NCBI RefSeq assembly: GCF_013359905.1
Contig: NZ_JABMCC010000115.1
Location: forward strand, 248,001-312,000
Source: Paenibacillus taichungensis
GTDB lineage: Bacteria; Bacillota; Bacilli; Paenibacillales; Paenibacillaceae
DNA: 64,000 bases
Reading direction: 5' to 3'
The notes under the pieces are model-generated. The model saw only the letters and a list, made by a program, of their open reading frames with translations, was not told the origin of the DNA and did not search any database. The position numbers were made by a program, and so were the translations under genes. This document shows positions 46,610-55,359 of this stretch, in pieces (positions within the stretch are counted from its first letter, which is position 1; the number at the start of each line of letters is the position of its first letter).

Positions 46610-47515
46610 ATGCGTTCCAACTACAGACAATTTATACGAAACGTTCCGCTTCATCTCATGATATTGCCTGGATTGATCATCATTATTGTATTCGGTTACA
46701 TTCCGATGGCGGGACTCTCCATTGCCTTTCAGAATTTCTCTCCCATTGCCGGATTCAAAAATATGAACTGGGTCGGCCTGGACAATTTCAGGTATCTATT
46801 CGATCTGCCGGGGTTCGGTCAGGTCGTATGGAATACGGTATTTATTTCCGCGATGAAAATTGTGTCCGGTTTGGTCATTCCCGTACTTGTGGCCTTGCTG
46901 CTGAATGAGGTGCGCAAAACAGGTTTTAAACGAACAATTCAGACGGTCATCTATATGCCGCATTTCTTTTCCTGGGTTATATTGGCCGGTATCATTGTAG
47001 ACGTATTGTCCCCTAGCACAGGAATTGTAAATATGCTGCTTAAGGCGATAGGGGTTGAACCTGTTCAATTCCTGGCCAGTAACGAATGGTTTCCTTACAT
47101 ACTCGTCATTACGGACCAATGGAAAGAATTCGGATTTGGCACGATTATATATTTGGCCGCACTGACAAACATTGATAAATCCCTGTACGAAGCATCTGTA
47201 ATGGATGGAGCAGGAAGATGGAAGCAGACCTGGCATATTACGCTTCCTGGCATTCGTCCCATCGTGATTCTGATGGTTACACTGAGTCTGGGTAACGTGC
47301 TAAACGGTGGATTTGATCAAGTGTTCAACCTTTACAATCCGCTGGTCTATGAGTCCGGAGACATTCTGGATACGATGATCTATCGGATCGGACTGCAGGA
47401 TGCGCAATATTCGGTATCAACCGCATTGGGTCTCATTAAGTCAGTCGTTTCGTTTATCTTTATCGGGCTTGGTTATTTTCTCGCCTATCGATTAGCTAAT
47501 TATCGGATTTTCTAG
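46610..47515 (+). CDS. sugar ABC transporter permease, LplB type (module II)
   Basis: A 301-residue permease (HLMILPGLIIIIVFGYIPMAGLSIAFQNF; EAA loop LYEASVMDGAGRWKQTWHITLPGIRP). ATG at 46610 follows AAGGAGGAG. First gene of a permease-permease-kinase-regulator run; it likely imports arabino-oligosaccharides made by the GH43 enzyme. Confidence 0.92.
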   Translation: MRSNYRQFIRNVPLHLMILPGLIIIIVFGYIPMAGLSIAFQNFSPIAGFKNMNWVGLDNFRYLFDLPGFGQVVWNTVFISAMKIVSGLVIPVLVALLLNEVRKTGFKRTIQTVIYMPHFFSWVILAGIIVDVLSPSTGIVNMLLKAIGVEPVQFLASNEWFPYILVITDQWKEFGFGTIIYLAALTNIDKSLYEASVMDGAGRWKQTWHITLPGIRPIVILMVTLSLGNVLNGGFDQVFNLYNPLVYESGDILDTMIYRIGLQDAQYSVSTALGLIKSVVSFIFIGLGYFLAYRLANYRIF

Positions 47516-47530
47516 AAAGGAGGCAAGAAC

Positions 47531-48421
47531 ATGCATCACGCTTCGAGAGCCTATCGTTGGTTTCTGGGAATGAATTATGTCATCCTGACCCTTCTTGCCT
47601 TGCTGTGTCTGTTTCCCATTGTGAATATTCTGGCAATTTCGTTTAGTTCGAGTGATGCAGTCAAGGCAGGGAGTGTCACATTCTGGCCGGTGGACTTCAC
47701 CTTGTCTTCGTATAAATACATTCTCGAAAATCAGCAGTTTCTAAATTCATTCGGTACAAGTCTTCTCCGTGTTGTACTCGGAGTTGCGACAAATTTGATT
47801 TTCACGATTCTTGTAGCCTATCCGCTCTCCAAAGAGGCAGCGAAGTTTCGTTCAAGAACGTTTTATGCGTGGATTTTTGTCTTTACCATGCTGTTCAGTG
47901 GAGGATTAATCCCTGGTTATCTGATCGTCAAGGAAGCAGGTCTTTTGGATTCGATCTGGGCCCTGATATTACCGGGAGCGGTTCCGATCTTTAATGTATT
48001 GCTTATGCTGAATTTCTTCAGGGGTTTGCCGAAGGAGTTGGAAGAGGCGGCTTGGATGGATGGCGCAGGTCATTTCCGCACACTATGGAGCATTTACCTT
48101 CCTATTTCATTGCCCAGTATCGCAACCATCACACTGTTTGCCATGGTGGGGCACTGGAACGCCTGGTTTGACGGCATGATCTATATGAAGAGTCCGGAAG
48201 GTTATCCGTTAGCCACGTATCTGCAATCGATGCTCCAGCAAGTGACGATGATTCAGAGTGAAATGATGACCTTAGAGGATGCAACTCTGTTAAGTCAGGT
48301 GTCGGATAGAACGACCCAGGCATCCCAAATCTTTTTGTCTGTTATCCCCATTTTGCTCGTGTATCCGTTCCTGCAAAGGTATTTCGTTCATGGACTTGTT
48401 GTCGGTAGTGTAAAGGGATAA
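47531..48421 (+). CDS. sugar ABC transporter permease, LplC type (module II)
   Basis: A 296-residue permease (EAA loop LEEAAWMDGAGHFRTLWSIYLPISLP; C-terminus FLQRYFVHGLVVGSVKG). ATG at 47531 follows AAAGGAGG, 15 bases after the first permease gene. A terminator hairpin lies 24 bases beyond its stop. Confidence 0.92.
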   Translation: MHHASRAYRWFLGMNYVILTLLALLCLFPIVNILAISFSSSDAVKAGSVTFWPVDFTLSSYKYILENQQFLNSFGTSLLRVVLGVATNLIFTILVAYPLSKEAAKFRSRTFYAWIFVFTMLFSGGLIPGYLIVKEAGLLDSIWALILPGAVPIFNVLLMLNFFRGLPKELEEAAWMDGAGHFRTLWSIYLPISLPSIATITLFAMVGHWNAWFDGMIYMKSPEGYPLATYLQSMLQQVTMIQSEMMTLEDATLLSQVSDRTTQASQIFLSVIPILLVYPFLQRYFVHGLVVGSVKG

Positions 48422-48445
48422 GATCGATGGAGGAAAACCAATGGG

Positions 48446-48470
48446 AGGAGCCGATTTCCGGCTCCTTTTT
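48446..48470 (+). terminator. terminator or attenuator between permease and kinase genes of module II
   Basis: AGGAGCCG (48446-48453), loop ATTTC, CGGCTCCT (48459-48466), then T run to 48470. Only 27 bases remain to the kinase ATG, with no room for a promoter, so the kinase and regulator must depend on read-through. An in-frame ATG at 48441 with GGAGG (48429-48433) lies just before the hairpin. Confidence 0.75.
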
Positions 48471-48497
48471 GCCGTTGAGGAGAGGAGTGAAGGGGAA

Positions 48498-50249
48498 ATG
48501 AGATTCACAGTGGGGAGTTGGAAAAATGCATCTATCGTCGTCAAACTGATGATTGCCTTTGTGCTCGTCATTCTGCCCTTATATGGGATCAGTATTATGA
48601 TCACGCATACCAGCTCCAAGCAAATGCAGACGGAAGTGGAGAAGGCGCATGAATCAAAGCTTTATTTTTACCACAATCATCTGCAATTTGAACTGGAGCG
48701 AATGAGTGGACTTGTTACCGAATTTTCGTTCGATGATACGATGTCCACCCTTAGTACACGAGCTGCGATTATGAGCAGATATGAGGTGACTTCCAGTCTC
48801 AATGATATCCACAACAAGCTGGGGCAGATCATGGTGACAAGTCCCTATATCAGTGATGTTGTATATTACGTTCCGGCTCTGCATAAACGGGTCAGCGCGG
48901 TGGACGGAATTCGCAATGTGGAGGATACAGAATGGAAGGATCTGCTGGCAACTATGGGAAATCTGAATGGTGAGTTGTCTTATTCAGACAACAATCTTTA
49001 TTTTCTCAAAAGCAATCCGTATAACATGAATCATGAGGAACCGCCCAATTTTATATTAGGCATCCGCTTGTCTGCGGAAGAACTGAAGCACAGATTGCAG
49101 CAGCTAGCGGAAACAGGAGGCAGTGATATTACACTGAGCTTCGGTGAGCAGCACCATGTGCTGATTTCTTCTTCGGACGAACCTGTATCGGCCGTACAAT
49201 TGCAACAGGTATCACCGGATTCACCAGAATCCATGCAAGTGACGAGATTTCAATCCGATCCATATCTGTATTATTCGCTATATGATCCCGATCACTCTTT
49301 CACGCTGACAGCCAGTATCCCTAATGATGTGCTCCAAGCTCCCCTGGAACAATACAACCTATGGCTGTGGACGTTGACGCTTATTTCAATTGTTATCATT
49401 ATGATCTTCTCCTTTTCGATCTACAGGTCAATTCACAAGCCGTTATCTGTGCTCATTCGCGGGTTCAGAATGGCGGAGCAAGGTCAGACAAGCATTCATA
49501 TTCCGCAATCCAGACGCGATGAATTCGGTTATTTATACTCTCGCTTCAACCACATGATAGAGCGCTTACATATTTTGATTGATGAAAATTATGTTGCCCG
49601 GATTCGAACCAGTGAGGCAGAACTCAAACATTTGCAGTCCCAGATTCAGCCTCATTTTCTATACAACAGTCTGTTCAGCATCAAGCAAATGGCCGAGGTC
49701 GAGAATGTTGAATTAATTCAGGAATTCACTGACTATTTGGGTCAATATTTCAGGTATATGTCCAGGGATTCTCATTCCGAAGTATCGCTCGGTGAAGAGG
49801 TGGACCATGCCTTAGTCTATGCTTCTATTCAAAAAATTCGATTTGGCTCAAGAGTTCAACTGCAGCTGGAGGAACTAAGTAGAGAGTATCGAGACATCGC
49901 CATTCCCAGAGTCATTATTCAGCCAATTGTCGAGAATGTCTTCGAACATGCCCTTGCCAAACGCAGTCAAGGCGGGATTCTGAAATTATCCTATCAAGTC
50001 GCACACGACAAATTGTCCATTCGGATAGAGGATGATGGTGATCAATTAACGGATGAGGTCTTGAGCAGCCTGCAAGAATCCTTTCAAGAATCTGCGAATC
50101 AGAGACATGGGAATGAAGAGATTACGGGACTAATGAATGTGAATCAACGTTTACGGATCAAATTCGGGGCGGGCAATGGCCTTTGTGCTCAGCGCAGTGA
50201 GTTAGGCGGTTTATGCATGATTTTAAATATTCCATGGAGACGGGAGTAA
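48498..50249 (+). CDS. sensor histidine kinase, YesM type (module II)
   Basis: A 583-residue membrane kinase. Helices at about 16-38 and 295-317 bracket the extracellular sensor; HAMP, then LQSQIQPHFLYNSLFSIKQ with the phospho-acceptor His. The ATPase has an N box PIVENVFEHAL, but the G1 box reads IEDDGDQL rather than DxGxG, a weakened site. ITGLMNVNQRL is kept. ATG at 48498 is 10 bases from AGAGGAG; a longer form from 48441 with a better ribosome site would add 19 residues encoded by the terminator hairpin. It lies 4 bases before its regulator. Confidence 0.88.
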   Translation: MRFTVGSWKNASIVVKLMIAFVLVILPLYGISIMITHTSSKQMQTEVEKAHESKLYFYHNHLQFELERMSGLVTEFSFDDTMSTLSTRAAIMSRYEVTSSLNDIHNKLGQIMVTSPYISDVVYYVPALHKRVSAVDGIRNVEDTEWKDLLATMGNLNGELSYSDNNLYFLKSNPYNMNHEEPPNFILGIRLSAEELKHRLQQLAETGGSDITLSFGEQHHVLISSSDEPVSAVQLQQVSPDSPESMQVTRFQSDPYLYYSLYDPDHSFTLTASIPNDVLQAPLEQYNLWLWTLTLISIVIIMIFSFSIYRSIHKPLSVLIRGFRMAEQGQTSIHIPQSRRDEFGYLYSRFNHMIERLHILIDENYVARIRTSEAELKHLQSQIQPHFLYNSLFSIKQMAEVENVELIQEFTDYLGQYFRYMSRDSHSEVSLGEEVDHALVYASIQKIRFGSRVQLQLEELSREYRDIAIPRVIIQPIVENVFEHALAKRSQGGILKLSYQVAHDKLSIRIEDDGDQLTDEVLSSLQESFQESANQRHGNEEITGLMNVNQRLRIKFGAGNGLCAQRSELGGLCMILNIPWRRE

Positions 50250-50253
50250 TCGT

Positions 50254-51912
50254 ATGCAGCGGATGTTAATTGTAGATGATGAACCGGTTATTTTGGATGG
50301 TCTTTATGCTTTCTTTCAAAAAGCGGATTTTCAGGATATGGAGATCATTAAGGCATACTCTGCCTTTGAAGCAATCGAGTGGTTGAATTCCGTTAAAATT
50401 GATATCGTACTCAGCGACATCTGCATGCCTGGCATGGATGGCATGGAGCTGATCGAGAAGATTATGGATCGTTGGCCACGATGTAAAGTGCTATTGCTGA
50501 CAGGTCATAACGAATTCGATTATGCACATCAAGCGATACGTAACCCTTGTGTTGTGGATTACCTGTTAAAGACAGAGGGCATGAGTCATATTCGTGCAGC
50601 GGTAGAGCGGGCGTTAACACAAATTTCGGAGGAAAATGATTTTCGTTACCAGCATGCCTGGTTTCGCAGCAAGCTTCCCAGAGCGCTGCCGCAGCTGCAA
50701 AGACAGTTGCTGCTGGATCTCCTAAAACGAACAGAAAGAAATGATATCGCCGCGCTTCAGGAAGAATTGGATGCAGTCCAGTTACCTTTTATGTCCAATG
50801 AGCCGGTAATCCCGGTCATCATACGGGTTGAGGAGTGGAACAACTATCAATCCCAGGCGGACCGGAGTTTAATTCGCTATGCTGTTGCAAACGTTGCGGA
50901 GGAGCTGCTCCAGGATAAGGCCAAGGTCAAAGCTATTGATCTGGATTATCAGGTGATCGCCTGCTTTGTTCAGCCCAAGGCGGAGCCATCGAGCTTCCAT
51001 ACAGGACAGCAGGAGAAGTGGGAACAGACACTTCGTTTCGTCTATGGAACGCTGGAGTCTGTGCAGCAATCCTGTGTGGATTGTCTGAATCTGTCCGTCT
51101 CCATTATGGTGAGCGAACTTGCGGTGGAGTGGGTGGAGCTAAGTCAGGCGATTGCACAGCTGCGTCTGTCGATCCATGAGGGCCCTGGACTTGGGATGGA
51201 GAAGCTTCTTCGGGTCAAGGTGCAGCGTGATTCGCCATACACCCCCAATATATTGAATCAGCAGAGTGTTGCGACTCTTCATCTGGATCAGATCAGGCAG
51301 CACGTTACAGCAGGAGATCGGGAGTGGATAGAGTCGTTTCACAAATGGACAGAGGCTTCAAAAGAAGGACTTCAGGACCCATTCTTTCGAATGAAGATCT
51401 ATTCAGGCGCAGGTAATGCACTGATTGAGCTTGTTCATGAACTGGGCTTGTACGAATCAGCAATGGAGGAAATTGCGTTATCTCGTATGCTTTATTTTGA
51501 CATCCATACGCCGTGGTCCGATCTGGTCGTTTTTTATCAATCGGCATATGAATGGATCATCTCCAAAAGAAGTGTTACACGTATCCATGATCAGTCGCAG
51601 ATTCTCATTACCATTCATCATTATATCAAGCATCATCTGGAGGATGACCTATCGCTAACCCGTATTGCACAGGAGGTTTCCCTCAATCCTTCATATCTGT
51701 CCCGTTGGTACAAACGTATTACTGGCAAAGGTATATCCGACTATATCCATGACCGGCGCATCGAGCGCAGCAAGGAATTACTTCTCGGCTCTGCCTGCAA
51801 AATGCATGAAATATCCGCCAAGGTCGGATTTAGTGATCAGCACTATTTTTATCGTTTCTTCAAAAAGGCCACCGGCTGCACGCCACAGGAATATCGGGAT
51901 CAAAAAAGTTAG
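50254..51912 (+). CDS. response regulator, YesN/AraC type (module II)
   Basis: A 552-residue regulator. The receiver has MLIVDDEP, phospho-acceptor Asp in VLSDICMPGMDG, and a Lys in YLLKTEG. The middle region is about 300 residues; the C-terminal AraC-type domain is DDLSLTRIAQEVSLNPSYLSRWYKRITG and VGFSDQHYFYRFFKKATGCTPQEYRD. ATG at 50254 follows GGGAG. It is the natural candidate to bind the repeated element at 46523 and 51928. Confidence 0.92.
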   Translation: MQRMLIVDDEPVILDGLYAFFQKADFQDMEIIKAYSAFEAIEWLNSVKIDIVLSDICMPGMDGMELIEKIMDRWPRCKVLLLTGHNEFDYAHQAIRNPCVVDYLLKTEGMSHIRAAVERALTQISEENDFRYQHAWFRSKLPRALPQLQRQLLLDLLKRTERNDIAALQEELDAVQLPFMSNEPVIPVIIRVEEWNNYQSQADRSLIRYAVANVAEELLQDKAKVKAIDLDYQVIACFVQPKAEPSSFHTGQQEKWEQTLRFVYGTLESVQQSCVDCLNLSVSIMVSELAVEWVELSQAIAQLRLSIHEGPGLGMEKLLRVKVQRDSPYTPNILNQQSVATLHLDQIRQHVTAGDREWIESFHKWTEASKEGLQDPFFRMKIYSGAGNALIELVHELGLYESAMEEIALSRMLYFDIHTPWSDLVVFYQSAYEWIISKRSVTRIHDQSQILITIHHYIKHHLEDDLSLTRIAQEVSLNPSYLSRWYKRITGKGISDYIHDRRIERSKELLLGSACKMHEISAKVGFSDQHYFYRFFKKATGCTPQEYRDQKS

Positions 51913-51927
51913 ATCAAGTCTGAAATG

Positions 51928-51991
51928 GTAAATCAAAGATACCAGATGTCAACGGGGTACACTCGTAGTGATAGCGCTTTCTTACTAAAAT
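51928..51991 (+). promoter_or_regulatory. module II binding-protein promoter: paired repeats plus cre-like site
   Basis: Element GTAAATCAAAGATACC (51928-51943) with a second half GTCAAC at 51948; -10 TAAAAT at 51986-51991, 58 bases after the element, as at 46523. A cre-like GTGATAGCGCTTTCTT (51968-51983) covers the -35 position, suggesting catabolite repression together with regulator-driven activation. Confidence 0.6.
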
Positions 51992-52031
51992 AAAATTATA
52001 CCTCACGGGAGGAATAAAAAGGGGGATTCGC

Positions 52032-53675
52032 ATGAACATGTCATTAAAGAAATTCTCATTGTTAACGTTAACCATGGTTCTGGCAACCACGCTTGCAGCC
52101 TGTTCATCGGGTACGAGTAATGCTGAGAATGAAGCCCAACCGAGCACACAGCAGGAAGCTGGAGGTCCGCTTACGAAATATGATCCACCCATTAAATTAA
52201 CATCAACCATGAATGAAACCGGGAAAGAATCGCTTGCTGAAGGCGATACACACGCTAATAACATTTGGACCAGAGGATACAAGGACGAGCTGGGAATCGA
52301 TGTCACCTATGACTGGATTGTCCCGGATGCCAATTATAACGACAAAATGAACGTCACCCTGGCGAGTGGCGATTTGCCAGATGTATTGAAAGTAAGTGCT
52401 GTGCAGTTTGAGCAGCTGCATGAAGCGGGGATGCTGGAAGATTTGACTGAGGTCTATGATAAGTACGCATCCGATCTGGTTAAGGAATTTATGTCTGCTG
52501 AGGATGGAGCAGGTTTGAAGCCAGTAACCAAGGAAGGGAAAATATACGCAATGGTCAGTTTCCCAGGCTCGCTGGATTCCTCGGATATGATCTGGATTCG
52601 CCAGGATTGGTTGAAAAAGGTCGGGCTTGAAGCGCCAAAATCAATGCAGGACGTTATCAAGATTGCGGAAGCCTTCACCTTCGAAGATCCGGACGGTAAC
52701 GGCAAAGATGACACGTATGGTATTGCACTCAACAAGGATTTGCCAATTAATGCGTTCCTGCTTGGTTATCATGGTTATCTCGAAACTTGGATCAAGGATG
52801 CTTCGGGTCAGGTTGTGAATGGAACCATTCAGCCTGAGGTGAAGGAAGGATTACGCGAACTGCAAAATCTGTATTCGAATGGTGTACTCGACCCTGAGTT
52901 TGGTGTTAAGGATTTTACGAAGATGATGGAAGATGTGAATGCAGGCAAATCAGGCATGTTCTTTCTGCCACAATGGGCACCATTTCAGGTTAGCAGTATG
53001 ATTAAGAAGGATAAGAACGTAGACTGGCTGCCTTATCCGGTTCAATCTATCGATGACCAGCCTGCCAAAACGCAGAATCACTTAAGCTTGGGTGGAATAT
53101 TTGCCGTACGTAAAGGATACGAACACCCGGAAGCATTGATCAAACTGCTGAATTTTCAGGCAGAGAAAATGTTCGGTGAGTCAGCCAAGGAAGAGCGTGC
53201 TGCGTATTTGAACGGCTTGACCGGACTTGGTTTTCATAATGCGACCGTATCCAATCTGCCCGCCAACAAAAACGTGAAGGCACAGGACGAAGTCGAGCAG
53301 GCGCTCAAAACGGGAGATACCTCCGGATTAGAGCTTGAAGCGAAGCTGTTCTACGATGATATTATGGATTACCGCAATGGGAATTTGGATAAGTGGCATA
53401 TGGAACGTATTTTTGGACCGGAAAGCTCGCAGGGTGTCATTAAATATTACCGGGATAACGACCTCATTGTCATGAATGAATTTATCTACGCCCCGACGAG
53501 AACCATGAACACGAAACAGGCAACCCTGGATAAACTGCGTGCTGAGACGTTCCTGAAAATCATCTACGGCAACCTGTCTATTGACGAGTTCGATAACTTT
53601 GTTGCAAATTGGAAAAAACTTGGTGGTGACCAGATCACTCAGGAAGTGAATGAAGTCATTAATGCGAATAAATAA
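52032..53675 (+). CDS. sugar-binding lipoprotein (module II)
   Basis: A 547-residue lipoprotein. Signal peptide with lipobox TLAACS at about residue 24, then an LplA-type solute-binding fold (MIWIRQDWLKKVGLEAPKSM; DPDGNGKDDTYGIAL). ATG at 52032 follows AAGGGGGA. Unusually it is not in the permease operon but behind the two-component genes, with its own promoter. It would bind arabino-oligosaccharides by context. Confidence 0.9.
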   Translation: MNMSLKKFSLLTLTMVLATTLAACSSGTSNAENEAQPSTQQEAGGPLTKYDPPIKLTSTMNETGKESLAEGDTHANNIWTRGYKDELGIDVTYDWIVPDANYNDKMNVTLASGDLPDVLKVSAVQFEQLHEAGMLEDLTEVYDKYASDLVKEFMSAEDGAGLKPVTKEGKIYAMVSFPGSLDSSDMIWIRQDWLKKVGLEAPKSMQDVIKIAEAFTFEDPDGNGKDDTYGIALNKDLPINAFLLGYHGYLETWIKDASGQVVNGTIQPEVKEGLRELQNLYSNGVLDPEFGVKDFTKMMEDVNAGKSGMFFLPQWAPFQVSSMIKKDKNVDWLPYPVQSIDDQPAKTQNHLSLGGIFAVRKGYEHPEALIKLLNFQAEKMFGESAKEERAAYLNGLTGLGFHNATVSNLPANKNVKAQDEVEQALKTGDTSGLELEAKLFYDDIMDYRNGNLDKWHMERIFGPESSQGVIKYYRDNDLIVMNEFIYAPTRTMNTKQATLDKLRAETFLKIIYGNLSIDEFDNFVANWKKLGGDQITQEVNEVINANK

Positions 53676-53691
53676 GCCATAGTAAAACAGC

Positions 53692-53727
53692 AAATGCCAC
53701 TCTGCGTACGATTCGCAGGGTGGCATT
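53692..53727. terminator. terminator between modules II and III
   Basis: AAATGCCAC and TCTGCG pair with CGCAGG and GTGGCATTT (15 bp, one G-T), T run after; the A run on the left also makes it work for the converging minus-strand genes. Confidence 0.8.
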
Positions 53728-53748
53728 TTGTATTACAAGCTATAAAGG

Positions 53749-55359
53749 TCATCCGGTTTCATGAGAGCCTTCTTTCTGCTTCTTGCGATATTCATTGGGG
53801 CTGCAGCCCATCTCTTGTTTAAATAGTTTGGTGAAGTGAGAGTAGTTGGTATAACCCACATTTCCAGCAATGGTATGCACCGAATGTGCGGTGGTCTCCA
53901 GGAGATGCCGGGCCGCCACAAGACGGGTATGGATGACATAATGGCCCAGTGAAATGCCCATCTCTTTCTTGAACAGCCGTGCCAGATAATCCGGATTCAG
54001 ATAGACCATCTCCCCCAGATTATTCCTCGTTAAATCTTCTCCATAGTGCGTGCGTATATAGTGGGTAATCTCATGTACAACCGACTTGGGCTGCTCGGCA
54101 ACATTCAGATATTCTGCAGCCGTATTAACCAGGTAGGCAATATAGGATTGCATATCTTCAATAGAATGCAGAGATTGCATGAACAATTGATCATTCGTTT
54201 TGCCCATATATAGCTTGTGCACTTCGATCTCCTTACTCTTCAATTGGGCATACACAAGTTGCACCAGATCAAGACGCAACAAACTTAGAACGGCGGTACC
54301 TACCACACCTTCACGGACCAGTTGATGCATATAACGACCCGTTTCATCCAGAAAAGCCTGGAAGCGATTTTCATTTAACAATTTCTCCAGCAATCCCAGA
54401 TCAGGCGGTGTGTAATTCAACTCGGGTCTATTATAGTTTTCCAGTAAAAAAGTTTGGTTGCGATGTTTGATTCGCTCTTCATTCATAAGCAACAACTCAT
54501 TGATGGTATGACGAATCTGACCCAGTGGTAGAGAGAATCCGATACTACAGCAAACATCAGACTTTAGGTAATTATTAACCTCGGGGATAAACAAACCGCA
54601 CATGGATTCGATCAGCTGTGCATCCGGCGCCCCGTTCCATTTTAGAATAATCATCCAGTTATGATCCTTGATTTCGATAATGGCTTCAATGGAGAACAAC
54701 GTGTTCTGGAACCGCTCAACCATTACATTCAAACACGCGTAATCGAACAGGTTCTTGTCCGTCTTGCCCAGCGTTTGATCGTACGGAAACAGGTTAACCA
54801 GAATAGGGAGAAACAGATCGGTTGTTTCATAAGGCAGATTTTGTTCTGTCAAAAAGGCAGAGACGTTGGCAGGGCTGGAAGGAAAAGCTTTACCGGAGAT
54901 TAGCCTGCGCCAGCTGTCCTCAATCAGTTTGCTTCGGTTTTTCTGCCACAGCTCACCCTCATGAATGGCTTTCTCAATGAATTGCTGGTCGCGGGCTTTA
55001 GCAACTGCCTTTTGAATAATAAGAGTTAACTTGTCAAACTCGATTGGTTTTAGAAAATAATCGAAGCTTTGCAGCTCGATTGCTTTCTGGGCATAGTTGA
55101 AATCGGCATAGTTGGTCAGAAATATCGTCTGTACATTATGCGATTCCTCCCGGACCCATGCGAGTAATTCCAGCCCGCTACCCTGGGGCATCTCAATATC
55201 ACATATGAGAATCTGTACGGGATGAGTTTGCAACACTTCCTTGGCCTGCGCAATATTGTATGCTGTGAATATTCTATGAATCCCCAATGCCTCCCAATCA
55301 ATTTTCTTTTCCAAAGCCATGACAACAAAATAATCATCATCAACCAGCAATGCATTCAT
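53749..55359 (-). CDS. response regulator, YesN/AraC type (module III)
   Basis: A 536-residue regulator. Receiver: ALLVDDDYF, phospho-acceptor Asp in LICDIEMPQGSG, Lys in YFLKPIE. The C-terminal AraC-type domain is EDLTRNNLGEMVYLNPDYLARLFKKEMG and VGYTNYSHFTKLFKQEMGCSPNEYRKK. Its start (GGGAGAGGTG upstream) overlaps the kinase 3' end by 20 bases. It probably binds the 21-bp-spaced repeats in the divergent promoter region. Confidence 0.92.
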   Translation of the reverse strand: MNALLVDDDYFVVMALEKKIDWEALGIHRIFTAYNIAQAKEVLQTHPVQILICDIEMPQGSGLELLAWVREESHNVQTIFLTNYADFNYAQKAIELQSFDYFLKPIEFDKLTLIIQKAVAKARDQQFIEKAIHEGELWQKNRSKLIEDSWRRLISGKAFPSSPANVSAFLTEQNLPYETTDLFLPILVNLFPYDQTLGKTDKNLFDYACLNVMVERFQNTLFSIEAIIEIKDHNWMIILKWNGAPDAQLIESMCGLFIPEVNNYLKSDVCCSIGFSLPLGQIRHTINELLLMNEERIKHRNQTFLLENYNRPELNYTPPDLGLLEKLLNENRFQAFLDETGRYMHQLVREGVVGTAVLSLLRLDLVQLVYAQLKSKEIEVHKLYMGKTNDQLFMQSLHSIEDMQSYIAYLVNTAAEYLNVAEQPKSVVHEITHYIRTHYGEDLTRNNLGEMVYLNPDYLARLFKKEMGISLGHYVIHTRLVAARHLLETTAHSVHTIAGNVGYTNYSHFTKLFKQEMGCSPNEYRKKQKEGSHETG

